Shown here in pieces: positions 35,424-44,493 of a stretch of 64,000 nucleotides of DNA. The stretch covers positions 1-64,000 of the forward strand of contig JARICA010000013.1 of NCBI GenBank assembly GCA_029264305.1. Direction: 5' to 3'. Made by a program: the position numbers and the translations under genes. The notes below the pieces were generated by a model that had not been told where the DNA came from, searched no databases, and was given only the letters and a program-made list of their open reading frames with translations. Position 1 is the first letter of the stretch; every line of letters begins with the position of its first letter. Source of the stretch: Faecalimonas sp. (GTDB taxonomy: Bacteria > Bacillota > Clostridia > Lachnospirales > Lachnospiraceae).

Positions 35424-35840
35424 TCACAGAAGAGAGTCATATTGCAAATAATTTTTTCCGAAGAGTATTCCAGCTAAAAAGAGAGATGCTCCTAGACCAG
35501 AGTAAAATACTGCAATAAAGCGTTCAGGAGCAATTCCAGAAGAACGAAGCCAAATACCTCCTGTCATCATAAAAGCCATAATAAAAAAAGACTTTATATC
35601 AAAAAAATGTAGAAAGAATTGTTTTGTTTCTGTATAACTTGCAATTCTTCGAGTATGTTTTTTTACTAATTTCCCAAATATAAAATATTGAAAAATTGAA
35701 AATACAATTATAGAACAACTTAAATTTATCAAAGATATATAGTTTTCATAAGATGAAATTCCAATACGCAATATATTAAATCCAGCAATTCCCCAAACAA
35801 TACAAGCAATTAGCAATAGAGTTTTTTTGTTTACTTTCAT
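35424..35840 (-). CDS. Membrane protein under TetR control
   Basis: 138 residues from the ATG at 35840, with AAAGGAGAT upstream (the longer frame from 35864 overlaps the operator). Four predicted membrane segments (about 7-25, 35-55, 80-100, 107-125). No motif I recognise. The palindromic operator lies 18 bases before the start, the same one found before the tetR gene, so the two genes are probably repressed together. The selenoprotein gene follows 68 bases downstream on the same strand. Confidence 0.55.
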   Translation of the reverse strand: MKVNKKTLLLIACIVWGIAGFNILRIGISSYENYISLINLSCSIIVFSIFQYFIFGKLVKKHTRRIASYTETKQFFLHFFDIKSFFIMAFMMTGGIWLRSSGIAPERFIAVFYSGLGASLFLAGILFGKNYLQYDSLL

Positions 35841-35857
35841 AGATAAATCTCCTTTCT

Positions 35858-35870
35858 TGAACAATGTTCA
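35858..35870. promoter_or_regulatory. TetR operator, copy 1
   Basis: TGAACAATGTTCA, 13-base palindrome, within a 19-base sequence shared with the site at 36489. Confidence 0.7.
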
Positions 35871-35909
35871 GTTTGGTGTATAAAAAACGTCCATATATGG
35901 ACATTTATT

Positions 35910-36470
35910 TTAATTATAAATAGTTCTTTGAATAACTTCTAGAAGAACAGAAGCATCATAATCTTGTTTCATTAGAGAGGAAACGATAAAGGAAAATACA
36001 AAGTTTACAAATCTTTCAGGAGTAAACAGTTCGTTGAAACAATCTTGTCGAACATTTTTATCGTGAGTAAGAATATAGCAAAGTTGTTTTTGAATATGTT
36101 CTAGAGATTGTTGCATTAGTTGTTGCCCTTTTAATTTATCTTTTTCCAAAAAGCTTACAGAATGAAGAGTAAAAAAATCAGGATAAATATTGTTCCCATA
36201 TTCCATTCTTGTATAAATCCATTGAATGCAATGGATAAAATCGTTAAAAATAGTTTCATCTTTTGGAAAATGAAAAATGCTACACCAAACACTCTCTATA
36301 GTAGCTCCAATTAAATCTGATTTGGAATGAAAATAATTATAAATAGAGCCCACAGAAACATTGCAAGCGGAAGCAACAGAACGTATATTAACAGCATTCC
36401 ACCCACTTTTTCTGATTAAGTCTTTGCTTACTTTTAAAATTTCTTCTCTAGATGTAATAACATGATTCAT
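35910..36470 (-). CDS. TetR-family repressor
   Basis: 186 residues from the second of two close ATGs (36470), which has the better spacing to GAAAGGA. The N-terminal helix-turn-helix (V-N-I-R-S-V-A-S-A-C-N-V-S-V-G-S-I-Y-N-Y-F) is standard; the C-terminal ligand domain is unassigned. Identical 13-base palindromes lie before this gene and before the membrane protein downstream, so autoregulation and control of that gene are likely. Confidence 0.85.
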   Translation of the reverse strand: MNHVITSREEILKVSKDLIRKSGWNAVNIRSVASACNVSVGSIYNYFHSKSDLIGATIESVWCSIFHFPKDETIFNDFIHCIQWIYTRMEYGNNIYPDFFTLHSVSFLEKDKLKGQQLMQQSLEHIQKQLCYILTHDKNVRQDCFNELFTPERFVNFVFSFIVSSLMKQDYDASVLLEVIQRTIYN

Positions 36471-36488
36471 AGTCATTTTCCTTTCACT

Positions 36489-36501
36489 TGAACAATGTTC
36501 A
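36489..36501. promoter_or_regulatory. TetR operator, copy 2
   Basis: TGAACAATGTTCA, 19 bases before the tetR start; identical to the copy at 35858, as is the flanking CT...GTTT. Confidence 0.7.
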
Positions 36502-36530
36502 GTTTAATAAAAATAAAATGTTTTGTCAAT

Positions 36531-36576
36531 AAAAAAGAGAACATTTCAATCATTTATAAATAAAAGAAATGTTCTC
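36531..36576 (-). terminator. Terminator of brnQ
   Basis: 10-base arms (36567-36576 with 36537-36546) followed on the minus strand by six T. Confidence 0.7.
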
Positions 36577-36583
36577 AAATTCT

Positions 36584-37918
36584 TTATTCTATTGTAGGAA
36601 CAGTTTGTGCATTAAATGCTTTTTTTACAGCGTAGACAATAGAACAAAGTGCCATAACAACAACAGCGACAACAACCCATCCAAGACCAAGGGAATATAA
36701 TGGAAGAGAGTGACAAAGCTTATTGATGAAGCCAAATTTTACACCGACCTTTTCAAGAGCATAGATGACACTGGTTATTCCAACAAATCCGATTGTGCAA
36801 GGATAAATATACGGGTTACGTTTTAACCATGTATCACAAAGTCCAAGTACAATTAACATAATTGAGATTGGATAAATTGCATCTAACACAGGTACAGAAA
36901 TACTTAAAATCATGTTTAATCCTTGATTGCATACAATAAATGAAAATCCAACAATAGTACACACCCATTGACGATAAGAAAACTTAGTTGTTAGGGTTGA
37001 AAAATATTGTGAAATCGAAGTGATAAGACCAACACAAGTTGTTAAACATGCCAATGTAAAAATTGTAGCTAAAAGGATTGCACCTGTATCACCAAAAAGT
37101 TCGTGGACAATACAACGAAGTGTCCAAGCACCATTTTCTTGGATTTCAAAAACACCAGAAGAACTCATTCCCATGTAGGCAAGCATTAAATATACGGTTG
37201 CTAAAATTGTTCCTGCAAAAATACCAGTTGTAATAGTATAATGCATGACACTTTTTTTCTCTTTTACACCAAAACTTCGGATCGTTGTTGCAATTACAAG
37301 TCCAAAATTTAGTGCTGCAATAGTGTCCATTGTTAAGTATCCTTCTAAAAATCCTTTTACCATTGGATTTGCATGGTAACTTTCTTGTGCAGGTGCAACA
37401 TTAACAGTTCCCTTAAATAAAAAGGTGAAAAATAGAAAGAGTAATAAACAAAGTAAGGAAGGTGTTAACACTTTTCCGATACGTTCAACCAACTTGTTAG
37501 GTGTCATTGCTAGCCAACCAGCGATTAAAAAGAATACAAATGAAAATGCAAGCATGGCTAGTGTCAAGTTTGTTCCTTTTGGCAGGTAAGGTGATACAGC
37601 CATTTCAAAAGGAAGAGAAGCAGCACGAGGAATACCAAGTCCAGGTCCAATAGATAGATAAATTAAAATCGTAAATACGATAGCAAATTTAGGATTTACT
37701 TTTCGAGAAAGTTTTTCCAATCCATTAAAACGTGCTACAACAATAACTCCTAAAACAGGGAGAGCAACTGCGGTAATTAAGAAAGTTAAAATTGCTAATG
37801 GGGTGAGTTTTCCAGCATTTTGCCCTAAAAATGGTGGGAAAATCAAATTTCCTGCTCCAAAAAACAGTGAAAACAACATAAAACTTACGAGTAAAACTTG
37901 TCTTTTTTTCAATTTCAT
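36584..37918 (-). CDS. brnQ: Branched-chain amino acid carrier BrnQ
   Basis: 444 residues from the ATG at 37918, with GAGGAGG upstream. About 12 membrane segments; F-G-A-G-N-L-I-F-P-P-F-L-G near the N terminus and P-R-A-A-S-L-P-F-E near 90 are BrnQ hallmarks. It cotransports Leu, Ile and Val with a cation. A T-box leader with a probable Ile specifier precedes it, which fits uptake on isoleucine starvation. Confidence 0.92.
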   Translation of the reverse strand: MKLKKRQVLLVSFMLFSLFFGAGNLIFPPFLGQNAGKLTPLAILTFLITAVALPVLGVIVVARFNGLEKLSRKVNPKFAIVFTILIYLSIGPGLGIPRAASLPFEMAVSPYLPKGTNLTLAMLAFSFVFFLIAGWLAMTPNKLVERIGKVLTPSLLCLLLFLFFTFLFKGTVNVAPAQESYHANPMVKGFLEGYLTMDTIAALNFGLVIATTIRSFGVKEKKSVMHYTITTGIFAGTILATVYLMLAYMGMSSSGVFEIQENGAWTLRCIVHELFGDTGAILLATIFTLACLTTCVGLITSISQYFSTLTTKFSYRQWVCTIVGFSFIVCNQGLNMILSISVPVLDAIYPISIMLIVLGLCDTWLKRNPYIYPCTIGFVGITSVIYALEKVGVKFGFINKLCHSLPLYSLGLGWVVVAVVVMALCSIVYAVKKAFNAQTVPTIE

Positions 37919-38012
37919 CGTTAAATCCTCCTCAAAATAAAATAATTGCATTTGATACAATCTTCGTTATGACGGGGAGCGTAATTAATTGTGTTTCCAC
38001 TGATAATTGAGT

Positions 38013-38268
38013 ATAAAAAAAATCGTCCTATAAAAAGGACGATTGTTAATCGTGGTACCACCTTAATTCCCAAGTCTAAACTCAGCTCATATCACATCAT
38101 CTAATGCGTGTCACCTATAACGGGGCTTAACTCCGGCTTGCTTACTTATGTTCAGCGTGCTTCTCAAAGATGATTTCATCATTCAGGTTCATTAGTAACT
38201 CACACCAACCGTTACCTCTCTGAAAATCCACTGAAGATTACTTGTTCTTATCGACGAATTTATAATAT
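38013..38268 (-). promoter_or_regulatory. T-box riboswitch, probably Ile-specific
   Basis: Minus strand: stem I begins GATAAGAACAAGTA; the conserved T-box AAGGTGGTACCACG lies at 38046-38065; the terminator (GTCCT/AGGAC arms, then T8) is at 38015-38045. In stem I, GAAATCATCTTTGAG places ATC (Ile) where the specifier is expected. It senses uncharged tRNA-Ile and controls brnQ. Confidence 0.88.
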
Positions 38269-38274
38269 GAGTGT

Positions 38275-38303
38275 ATTATATTGGATTTGTTAGAAAATTG
38301 CAA
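38275..38303 (-). promoter_or_regulatory. Promoter of the T-box/brnQ transcript
   Basis: TTGCAA (38298-38303), 17-base spacer, TATAAT (38275-38280) on the minus strand. Confidence 0.75.
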
Positions 38304-38447
38304 GTGTTTTTTGGAAAAATTTTAAATATCTATTTAAAAATAATTATGATACAGTTTATATGATGTCTGATCAATAAAAAATACTATAGGTATTGCCAAC
38401 AAAAGGTGTTATACTGTACAAAGAAATGAAAAGGAGAGGACAAAAAA

Positions 38448-38642
38448 ATGAAACAAAAGAAAAGGAACGTGTCCAATTGTGAAAGTTGTATGAACTATGA
38501 ATATGATGAAGAATACGAGTATTATGTTTGTACAAAAAATTTAGATGAAGATGAAATGTATCGATTTGTTAAGGGAGAATTTAGAGATTGTCCTTATTAT
38601 CAGTTCGGTGATGAATATAGAATTGTTAGAAAACAGATGTAA
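38448..38642 (+). CDS. Small Cys-containing protein (DUF6472-like)
   Basis: 64 residues with C-E-S-C at 11-14, then C at about 28 and C-P-Y-Y near 48, and a strongly acidic middle (Y-D-E-E-Y-E-Y-Y, L-D-E-D-E-M). The Cys pattern suggests metal binding. It resembles a small conserved Lachnospiraceae family I recall as DUF6472. GGAGAGG precedes the ATG. Function unknown. Confidence 0.65.
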   Translation: MKQKKRNVSNCESCMNYEYDEEYEYYVCTKNLDEDEMYRFVKGEFRDCPYYQFGDEYRIVRKQM

Positions 38643-38648
38643 AAAGTC

Positions 38649-38693
38649 AATTTGGGGACATAGCAAAAGTTAAAAAGGCTACGTCCCCAAATT
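38649..38693. terminator. Bidirectional terminator
   Basis: 16-base arms (38649-38664 with 38678-38693), one mismatch, 13-base loop; it separates the small gene from the CODH operon coming the other way. Confidence 0.75.
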
Positions 38694-38694
38694 A

Positions 38695-39921
38695 CTATTT
38701 TATCTCATAATAATATTTTCCTTTTTCGTCGATACCGTAAAAATCAGCAAAAGAAAGATGAAAACTATCTTTGGTAAAGTGAGAAAGTTCTATTTCGTTT
38801 TTTATTAGATATTGGTAAATACCAGCATAGTCAATACAACCTTGAAGTAAGATACTATCTAGTTTTCCATTTCGAATAATGGCACGTTTATAGTTTCCTT
38901 TATCTTCTTGTTCTAAGACAGTATCTCCTTCTTCTACAACTCCACGACCAAGAGAAAGTGTAACAAGACCATAAAAATTCATCGTGTTTTTCATGGCATA
39001 ACTGTCTGTATAATGAGTTTCTATTCCACACATATTAAGTCCTGCCACTTGTCCTTGCTTCATTGCATTTGGCCAAATTCCTGATAATCCAGTGACATCT
39101 CCAGCAGAGTAAATATCATCACAGTTTGTTTTCATTGTGTCATCAACTTGAATAAAACGGTCAATATGTATTTTAGAATTTTCTGCGCATGCAACAGCAG
39201 GACGGACTCCAGTAGCCAAGACAATTAAATCACAGTTGATTTTTGTACCATCATCAAGAATCACAGCATCGATATAACCGTTACTGTTCATGTGTGTATC
39301 ACAAGCCTTTTTCCCGAAAATAAATTTACAACCGTGCTCTTCAAAAAGTTTTTGGTATGGTTTTCCAGCAGTTTCATTTAATTGGATTGGGAGAATTCTA
39401 TCTGCCATTTCAATTACGGTTACTTTTTTTCCTTGTTCTAAAAATGCATATGCAGCGTCCATTCCTACAAGCCCTGAACCAACGATCAGAATGTGGTTTG
39501 CAAGGTCAGCCAATGGTCGGATTTGTTGAGCATCTGATAAATGGCGAAGTCCAAATACATTTTTAGCTTCTCGAAATTGTGCGATTGGGGGAATAAAACT
39601 ATTAGCCCCTGTTGCAATCAGTAATTTGTCGAAGAGATAATCTTCTTGATTTGAGAGGCAGACTTTTTTTACGTCTACATCAATTTTCTCTACAGTTACA
39701 CCTTTTACCCAGTGAATATTGTTGGCGGTAAAGAAATCTTTATCTATAAAAGAAAGTGTTTCCTCATTACGCTCATGACTTAAATAGCGATGTAACATGC
39801 AACGAGAATGCACAAATTCATCTGTAGAAATCATCGTGATCTCAGCGTCTTTATCTGTTTTTAAAATAGTTTGGGCAGCGGTAATTCCAGCAGGCCCTAC
39901 GCCGATAATAACATATCTCAT
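38695..39921 (-). CDS. FAD/NAD-dependent oxidoreductase of the CODH operon
   Basis: 408 residues. FAD motif G-V-G-P-A-G at the N terminus, a second dinucleotide motif G-S-G-L-V-G-M-D at about 152 for NAD(P)H, and A-G-D-V near 275. It resembles the FNOR-type oxidoreductases that accompany monofunctional CODH. It overlaps the CooF-like gene by four bases. Likely passes electrons from the CooF-like protein to NAD(P)+ or to another acceptor. Confidence 0.82.
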   Translation of the reverse strand: MRYVIIGVGPAGITAAQTILKTDKDAEITMISTDEFVHSRCMLHRYLSHERNEETLSFIDKDFFTANNIHWVKGVTVEKIDVDVKKVCLSNQEDYLFDKLLIATGANSFIPPIAQFREAKNVFGLRHLSDAQQIRPLADLANHILIVGSGLVGMDAAYAFLEQGKKVTVIEMADRILPIQLNETAGKPYQKLFEEHGCKFIFGKKACDTHMNSNGYIDAVILDDGTKINCDLIVLATGVRPAVACAENSKIHIDRFIQVDDTMKTNCDDIYSAGDVTGLSGIWPNAMKQGQVAGLNMCGIETHYTDSYAMKNTMNFYGLVTLSLGRGVVEEGDTVLEQEDKGNYKRAIIRNGKLDSILLQGCIDYAGIYQYLIKNEIELSHFTKDSFHLSFADFYGIDEKGKYYYEIK

Positions 39922-40370
39922 AGTGTTACCTCCTCTACATAAATTGCATTTTTAGGACAGGCTTTTACACAGTTTGGTTCGCTGTTGTCTTGTAAACAAA
40001 AATCACATTTGATTACTTTTGTGTGCGTGGCAGTATCTGCCTTTAAAACGCCGTATGGGCAGTTCATTACACACATAAAACAAGAACCACATTTTTTTTC
40101 ATCATAAGAAACAATTCCGGTTTTTGTATCTTTTGTTAAAGCGCCACTCATGCAAGACATGACACATTCAGGTAAATCACAGTGTCGACAAAAGATAGGT
40201 CGATAACTACCATCGGGCATTTTTTCAATATGATTGCGAGATTCATTATGAATATCAGTTAAATCTAAATCATAAATTGTACCAGGGGTTTCACGGTGTG
40301 CTTGCATACAGGCAACCGTACAGTTTTTACAGCCATCGCATTTGGAGGCATTAATCATAATCCGTTTCAT
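39918..40370 (-). CDS. cooF: CooF-like 4Fe-4S electron transfer protein
   Basis: 150 residues with four Fe-S motifs: C-D-G-C-K-N-C-x3-C at the N terminus, C-R-H-C-x4-C-x3-C (about 62), C-G-S-C-F-M-C-x3-C-P (about 95) and C-D-F-C-x7-C-x3-C-P (about 124). This is the polyferredoxin architecture of CooF/HycB. It lies 11 bases after cooS and accepts electrons from it. Confidence 0.85.
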   Translation of the reverse strand: MKRIMINASKCDGCKNCTVACMQAHRETPGTIYDLDLTDIHNESRNHIEKMPDGSYRPIFCRHCDLPECVMSCMSGALTKDTKTGIVSYDEKKCGSCFMCVMNCPYGVLKADTATHTKVIKCDFCLQDNSEPNCVKACPKNAIYVEEVTL

Positions 40371-40381
40371 AGATATCCCTC

Positions 40382-42265
40382 CTATATATGTAAATGATTA
40401 CGTTTTTCCTCAATAATCTTCTCTAAAATAGTAGCGGTTTCTTGTGCATCTCCGTTGATGATAACCTGTCCACCAGTTAATTCTTTCATGTCTTCTGTCA
40501 TAACTTTCACGGCAGTTTTGCTTCCTGTGATAAAAGGAGGCAATCCTAAATGAAGAGGAAGTCCAAGTGCAAGACCAAAACATCCGTCTGCAAGAGCTTG
40601 TTCTTCAAGCCATTGCGCAGCAGAAAGTACAAGAGGAAGCTCAGGAAGATCCACACCGAGTTCTCTTGCAATTTCTGTAGCAACAATTTCTAGTCGTCCA
40701 ATTGCAAGACAAGGGCCAAAGTTTAATACAGGAGGAATATTTAATTTTTCACATACTGCACGAAGTTTAGGACCAGCTAATTTTGCTGCTTCAGGTGTCA
40801 TTAAACCACAATTTTCGATTCCACCTGAAGAACATCCAGCTGTGAGAACGAGAATATCTTTTGCAATTAATTCTTTTGTTAGTTCAACACTCAAAACATC
40901 ATGTCCGCCAGCAGTTAAGTTTGAACATCCTACTACACCTGCGATTCCCTTAATTTCTCCAGATACAATTAATTCAATAAGTGGAGTCCACTTTCCACCG
41001 AGAAAATCTTTTAAAGATCCCTCACTAACGCCTGTTAATGTACAGTCATTTCCATGGTCTTCGAAAAGATTCATAGGAACTACACCACGACGTTCTTTGT
41101 AAGCGGCAATTATTTTATCGATAATGATTTCACTTTGCTCTTCCCGGTTTTCAAAAGAAAATTGCATAAGTTCTGCATTTGCTTTTTTGGCAACATCATC
41201 AAGGCAAATTTGTTTGATTTTTAATTCATCACAAATTGGTTCAATTCCTGGAAGAGTACAATTAAATTCAGAAAGAACAACATCGATTGCACCAGTTGCA
41301 AGAATTGCTTCACTTGTATAGTTGTTTCCAGCATGTCCGTCAAATACTTCTGTGTAATGAGCACCACGAAGTTGTAAATCTTGTCCTACACAAGTACAAC
41401 CAACTAGCTTAAATCCTTTTGCACCAACGGCCTGTGCTTTAGCTTTCGCTTCATCAGAAATAAGACGTTCTTGTAAATCAACAAAAATGGTATGTTGATG
41501 TCCTGTAATCATAATATTAATGTAATCAGGATCAATGACGCGAAGCCCAACAGGAGCAAGGCGAAGCTCTGGTTGTCCTAAAAGTACATCGTTTAACAGG
41601 TTTGTTAATGTTAAACCGTAAACACCTGTAGAAATACCTAATTTCAAACAATCCGTAAGCATATCTACAGGATCGGAATTTAAGTTTGTTGAGCATTTTA
41701 CTACACCCTTAAATACTTCTGCTTTTGCACCACCTGGCATAATTCCAAGTTCTTTCCAACGCTTTACACGAGGAGCATAAGCAATTTTTTCAACAAGATT
41801 TGCAGAAACATATTCCGGTTTATAAAGATCTTCGAGAACTGCATCAGCTACTTTTTCTGCTTTTGTGTAGATATCTTCATCGGTAATACCAAAAATTTCT
41901 GCAAGATGATCAAGAGATTGGAGCCCTTTTAATTCACCTTTTGTTTGAGCAGTTTTTTTCAGGTTTAAAGCAGTATTTTCTACAATATGGATGTAGCAAC
42001 CACTTCCTGATGCAACTGCACGTAAGAAGTTGCGAGTAACAATTGTGTCAGCATTTGCACCACAAATTCCTCGAGGAGCATTTGGGGTAATACGACAAGG
42101 CCCATTGGAACAAAGTCGACAACAGACGCCTTGTAATCCAAAGCCACATTTTGTACTTTGTCCTTCTACACGATGATGGGAAGTTTCCATCGGAAGTGAA
42201 CGGATATAATTTTCTAAAGGTTTATCTGCACTTTTACAAGTGTTGCAACCGTAACATTGATTCAT
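40382..42265 (-). CDS. cooS: Anaerobic Ni-carbon monoxide dehydrogenase catalytic subunit
   Basis: 627 residues, full length. The N-terminal Cys-rich region (C-G-F-G-L-Q-G-V-C-C-R-L-C-S-N-G-P-C) binds clusters D and B. Later Cys and His typical of the Ni-Fe-S cluster C include G-H-Q-H-T, E-F-N-C, G-C-S-N-L, T-A-G-C-S-S-G and G-P-C. It oxidises CO to CO2. No acetyl-CoA synthase gene follows, so this is the stand-alone CODH type with CooF and a flavin oxidoreductase, used for CO oxidation or redox balance. AGGAGGAT precedes the ATG; an Rrf2 regulator lies upstream. Confidence 0.95.
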   Translation of the reverse strand: MNQCYGCNTCKSADKPLENYIRSLPMETSHHRVEGQSTKCGFGLQGVCCRLCSNGPCRITPNAPRGICGANADTIVTRNFLRAVASGSGCYIHIVENTALNLKKTAQTKGELKGLQSLDHLAEIFGITDEDIYTKAEKVADAVLEDLYKPEYVSANLVEKIAYAPRVKRWKELGIMPGGAKAEVFKGVVKCSTNLNSDPVDMLTDCLKLGISTGVYGLTLTNLLNDVLLGQPELRLAPVGLRVIDPDYINIMITGHQHTIFVDLQERLISDEAKAKAQAVGAKGFKLVGCTCVGQDLQLRGAHYTEVFDGHAGNNYTSEAILATGAIDVVLSEFNCTLPGIEPICDELKIKQICLDDVAKKANAELMQFSFENREEQSEIIIDKIIAAYKERRGVVPMNLFEDHGNDCTLTGVSEGSLKDFLGGKWTPLIELIVSGEIKGIAGVVGCSNLTAGGHDVLSVELTKELIAKDILVLTAGCSSGGIENCGLMTPEAAKLAGPKLRAVCEKLNIPPVLNFGPCLAIGRLEIVATEIARELGVDLPELPLVLSAAQWLEEQALADGCFGLALGLPLHLGLPPFITGSKTAVKVMTEDMKELTGGQVIINGDAQETATILEKIIEEKRNHLHI

Positions 42266-42292
42266 TTTAAATCCTCCTTATGTTATAAAACT

Positions 42293-42309
42293 CTACTAAA
42301 TTAGTATAG
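42293..42309. promoter_or_regulatory. Possible Rrf2 site before cooS
   Basis: CTACTAAATTAGTATAG, nearly palindromic around ACTAAATTAGT, in the 59-base gap between the rrf2-like gene and cooS. Confidence 0.35.
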
Positions 42310-42324
42310 ATTTGGGTAAAAATT

Positions 42325-42726
42325 TTATTTACGGAATAATTCTGCCAAATTTTTTTTCTGTAATTCTTGTAGAAGAATATGTTGGATTCGACAAAATTCA
42401 TGATGTACGAGGCAAGGCGTAGATTGCGTGTTCATGGAACAGTGGTAATCTTTTTTCATACATTCTAATATGAGGATATCAGGATCAATAATAGAGCAAA
42501 CATCATAAATTGAAATGTTTTGCAAAGGTTTATTGAGCGCATATCCTCCATTTGCACCACGAAGACTTTTTAGAAGACCGCCTTTTTCTAGTTTTCTAGT
42601 AATTTTATATGCCATTGCAGAGGAAAGATTTTCCGTTGTGCAAATAGTAGATACGTTAACAAAGTCGCCTGAAGATAACGCACGCATAATTCGAATGGCA
42701 TAGTCACATTCTTTCGTAAATAACAT
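42325..42726 (-). CDS. Rrf2-family Fe-S regulator
   Basis: 133 residues: Rrf2 winged helix (D-Y-A-I-R-I-M-R-A-L, L-R-G-A-N-G-G-Y-A-L) followed by a Cys triad C-x7-C-x8-C (about 89-106) that may hold an Fe-S cluster, as in IscR and NsrR. It is first in the CODH operon. An inverted repeat overlaps its own promoter. Likely senses cluster status, oxygen or NO and controls cooS. Confidence 0.82.
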   Translation of the reverse strand: MLFTKECDYAIRIMRALSSGDFVNVSTICTTENLSSAMAYKITRKLEKGGLLKSLRGANGGYALNKPLQNISIYDVCSIIDPDILILECMKKDYHCSMNTQSTPCLVHHEFCRIQHILLQELQKKNLAELFRK

Positions 42727-42747
42727 AAATACCTCCTTGATAAATTA

Positions 42748-42776
42748 AATATATAATACTATACCGAAATAGTCAA
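42748..42776 (-). promoter_or_regulatory. Promoter with inverted repeat before the Rrf2 gene
   Basis: Minus strand TTGACT (42771-42776), 17-base spacer, TATATT (42748-42753). ACTAT-N6-ATAGT (42758-42773) lies in the spacer and suggests autorepression. Confidence 0.6.
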
Positions 42777-42818
42777 GAATCGTTTTGCACATATTTTATA
42801 AGAGAAAAGATTTCAACT

Positions 42819-42847
42819 TTGCACAATTAGCAAAAAAGGGGTATAAT
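42819..42847 (+). promoter_or_regulatory. Promoter of the NifX-like gene
   Basis: TTGCAC (42819-42824), 17-base spacer, TATAAT (42842-42847). Confidence 0.65.
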
Positions 42848-42887
42848 ACAAAAAGAAGCAATAGTCAACAGAAAGGAGATCATTAAA

Positions 42888-43283
42888 ATGAAAGTTGCGG
42901 TAACTTATGAAAATGGACAGGTGTTTCAACATTTTGGACACACAGAACAGTTTAAAGTATATGAAGTAGAGAATGGACAGGTTTCTAATTCTAAAGTAGT
43001 AGATACAAATGGAAGTGGGCATGGTGCCTTGGCAGAAATTTTGAAAAATTTAGAAGTGGATGTGCTAATCTGTGGAGGAATCGGTGCAGGAGCACAGCAG
43101 GCTTTAACTGAAGCTGGAATCCATTTTTACGGTGGAGTAGCAGGAAGCGCAGATGATGCGATACAAGCATTTTTGAATGAGACACTTTCCTATAATCCAG
43201 ATGTAAGATGTAGTCATCACGATGAACATGAGCATGGAAAATGTGGTGAACATGGTTGTGGGGAAGGACACTGTTCCCACTAA
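42888..43283 (+). CDS. NifX/NifB-type cofactor-binding domain protein with His/Cys tail
   Basis: 131 residues. The first 105 form a dinitrogenase Fe-Mo cofactor biosynthesis domain (M-K-V-A-V-T at the start, F-G-H-T-E-Q-F, I-C-G-G-I-G-A-G-A). The last 28 residues are very rich in His and Cys (H-D-E-H-E-H-G-K-C-G-E-H-G-C), a likely metal-binding tail. No nitrogenase genes are near. The position beside a Ni-Fe-S enzyme operon may hint at metal handling. GAAAGGAG precedes the ATG. Confidence 0.8.
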   Translation: MKVAVTYENGQVFQHFGHTEQFKVYEVENGQVSNSKVVDTNGSGHGALAEILKNLEVDVLICGGIGAGAQQALTEAGIHFYGGVAGSADDAIQAFLNETLSYNPDVRCSHHDEHEHGKCGEHGCGEGHCSH

Positions 43284-43287
43284 AAAG

Positions 43288-44481
43288 ATGAAAATATTAA
43301 ATATTACAGCGCAAAAGCCTCATAGTACGGGCAGTGGCACATATTTAACAGAATTGGTGCAAAATTGGAATGCACAGGGACATGAGCAGGCGGTCATCAC
43401 AGGAATTTATGCAGATGACCGCCTATATTTTCCAAAGGAAATAAAAGTATATCCTATTTATTATAAATCTAAAGCATTACCGTTTCCTATATTTGGAATG
43501 TCAGATGAAATGCCTTATGAAAGTATGAAATACAGCGATATGGATGAGAAAATATTACAAAAATTTTCACAAATATTTCGAGAAAAAATAGAGTTAGCGA
43601 TGCGGGAAATGAAACCAGATGTTATTGTATGTCATCATTTATATTTACTTACAGCCCTTGTAAGAGAATGGTATCCTGATAAAAAAATATACGGCATCTG
43701 TCATGGTTCGGATTTAAGACAATTTTTGAAGAATACGTTAAAAAGAGAGTGGATTCGAGAAAAGATAGGAAAGTTAAATGGTGTGATTGTTTTGCATGAG
43801 CAACAAAAACAACTTGTACAAGAAATATTTCAAATACAGCAGGATAAGATTTATATTGTAGGAGTTGGATATAATCAATCAATTTTTTGGAAAAGAAAGG
43901 AAAAAAAGACAAATAAAAAACAGATTGTCTTTGCTGGAAAAGTAACAGAAAAGAAAGGCATTTTCAGTCTCTTGCATGCTTTGGAAAAATTGTCGTATAA
44001 CGAAAATGAGTTGGCAATTAAGATTGCTGGTGGAATAGGTACAGAAAAAGAGTTTAGAAAAATTCGAGAGTTAGCAGAAAAAAGTAGATATCCGATTACT
44101 TTTTTGGGAATTTTAAATCAAGAGGAATTAGCAAAACTATTTAGCAAAAGTGATGTTTTTGTTTTGCCTTCTTTTTATGAAGGATTACCGTTGGTTCTTT
44201 TAGAGGCAATGGCTTGTGGATGCAAAATTGTTTGCTCAAATCTTTTTGGGGTAAAACAATGGATTGCAGAAAATGTGCAAGGAGAGGAAGTAGAGTTCAT
44301 AAAGCTTCCTTCCATGAAAAATACGGATGAACCAGTTGAAGAAGAACTTCCACAATTTGAAACTAGATTAGCTGAAGGAATTTATAAAAAATTGGAACAA
44401 TATAGGGAAGAAAAGCCAGATTTATCTAGGGTTTCATGGGAAGGAATAAGTTTACGAATTTTAGAAGTATTTACAGAATAG
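43288..44481 (+). CDS. GT4-type glycosyltransferase
   Basis: 397 residues from the ATG at 43288, four bases after the previous stop (longer frames run into the NifX-like gene). GT-B fold: G-S-G-T-Y near the N terminus, F-A-G-K-V-T-E-K-K-G at about 216, and P-S-F-Y-E-G-L-P-L-V-L-L-E-A-M-A-C-G, the E-x7-E donor site of family 4. Sugar and acceptor unknown. A PHP-domain gene follows. Confidence 0.85.
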   Translation: MKILNITAQKPHSTGSGTYLTELVQNWNAQGHEQAVITGIYADDRLYFPKEIKVYPIYYKSKALPFPIFGMSDEMPYESMKYSDMDEKILQKFSQIFREKIELAMREMKPDVIVCHHLYLLTALVREWYPDKKIYGICHGSDLRQFLKNTLKREWIREKIGKLNGVIVLHEQQKQLVQEIFQIQQDKIYIVGVGYNQSIFWKRKEKKTNKKQIVFAGKVTEKKGIFSLLHALEKLSYNENELAIKIAGGIGTEKEFRKIRELAEKSRYPITFLGILNQEELAKLFSKSDVFVLPSFYEGLPLVLLEAMACGCKIVCSNLFGVKQWIAENVQGEEVEFIKLPSMKNTDEPVEEELPQFETRLAEGIYKKLEQYREEKPDLSRVSWEGISLRILEVFTE

Positions 44482-44493
44482 AAGGAGAAAGAG

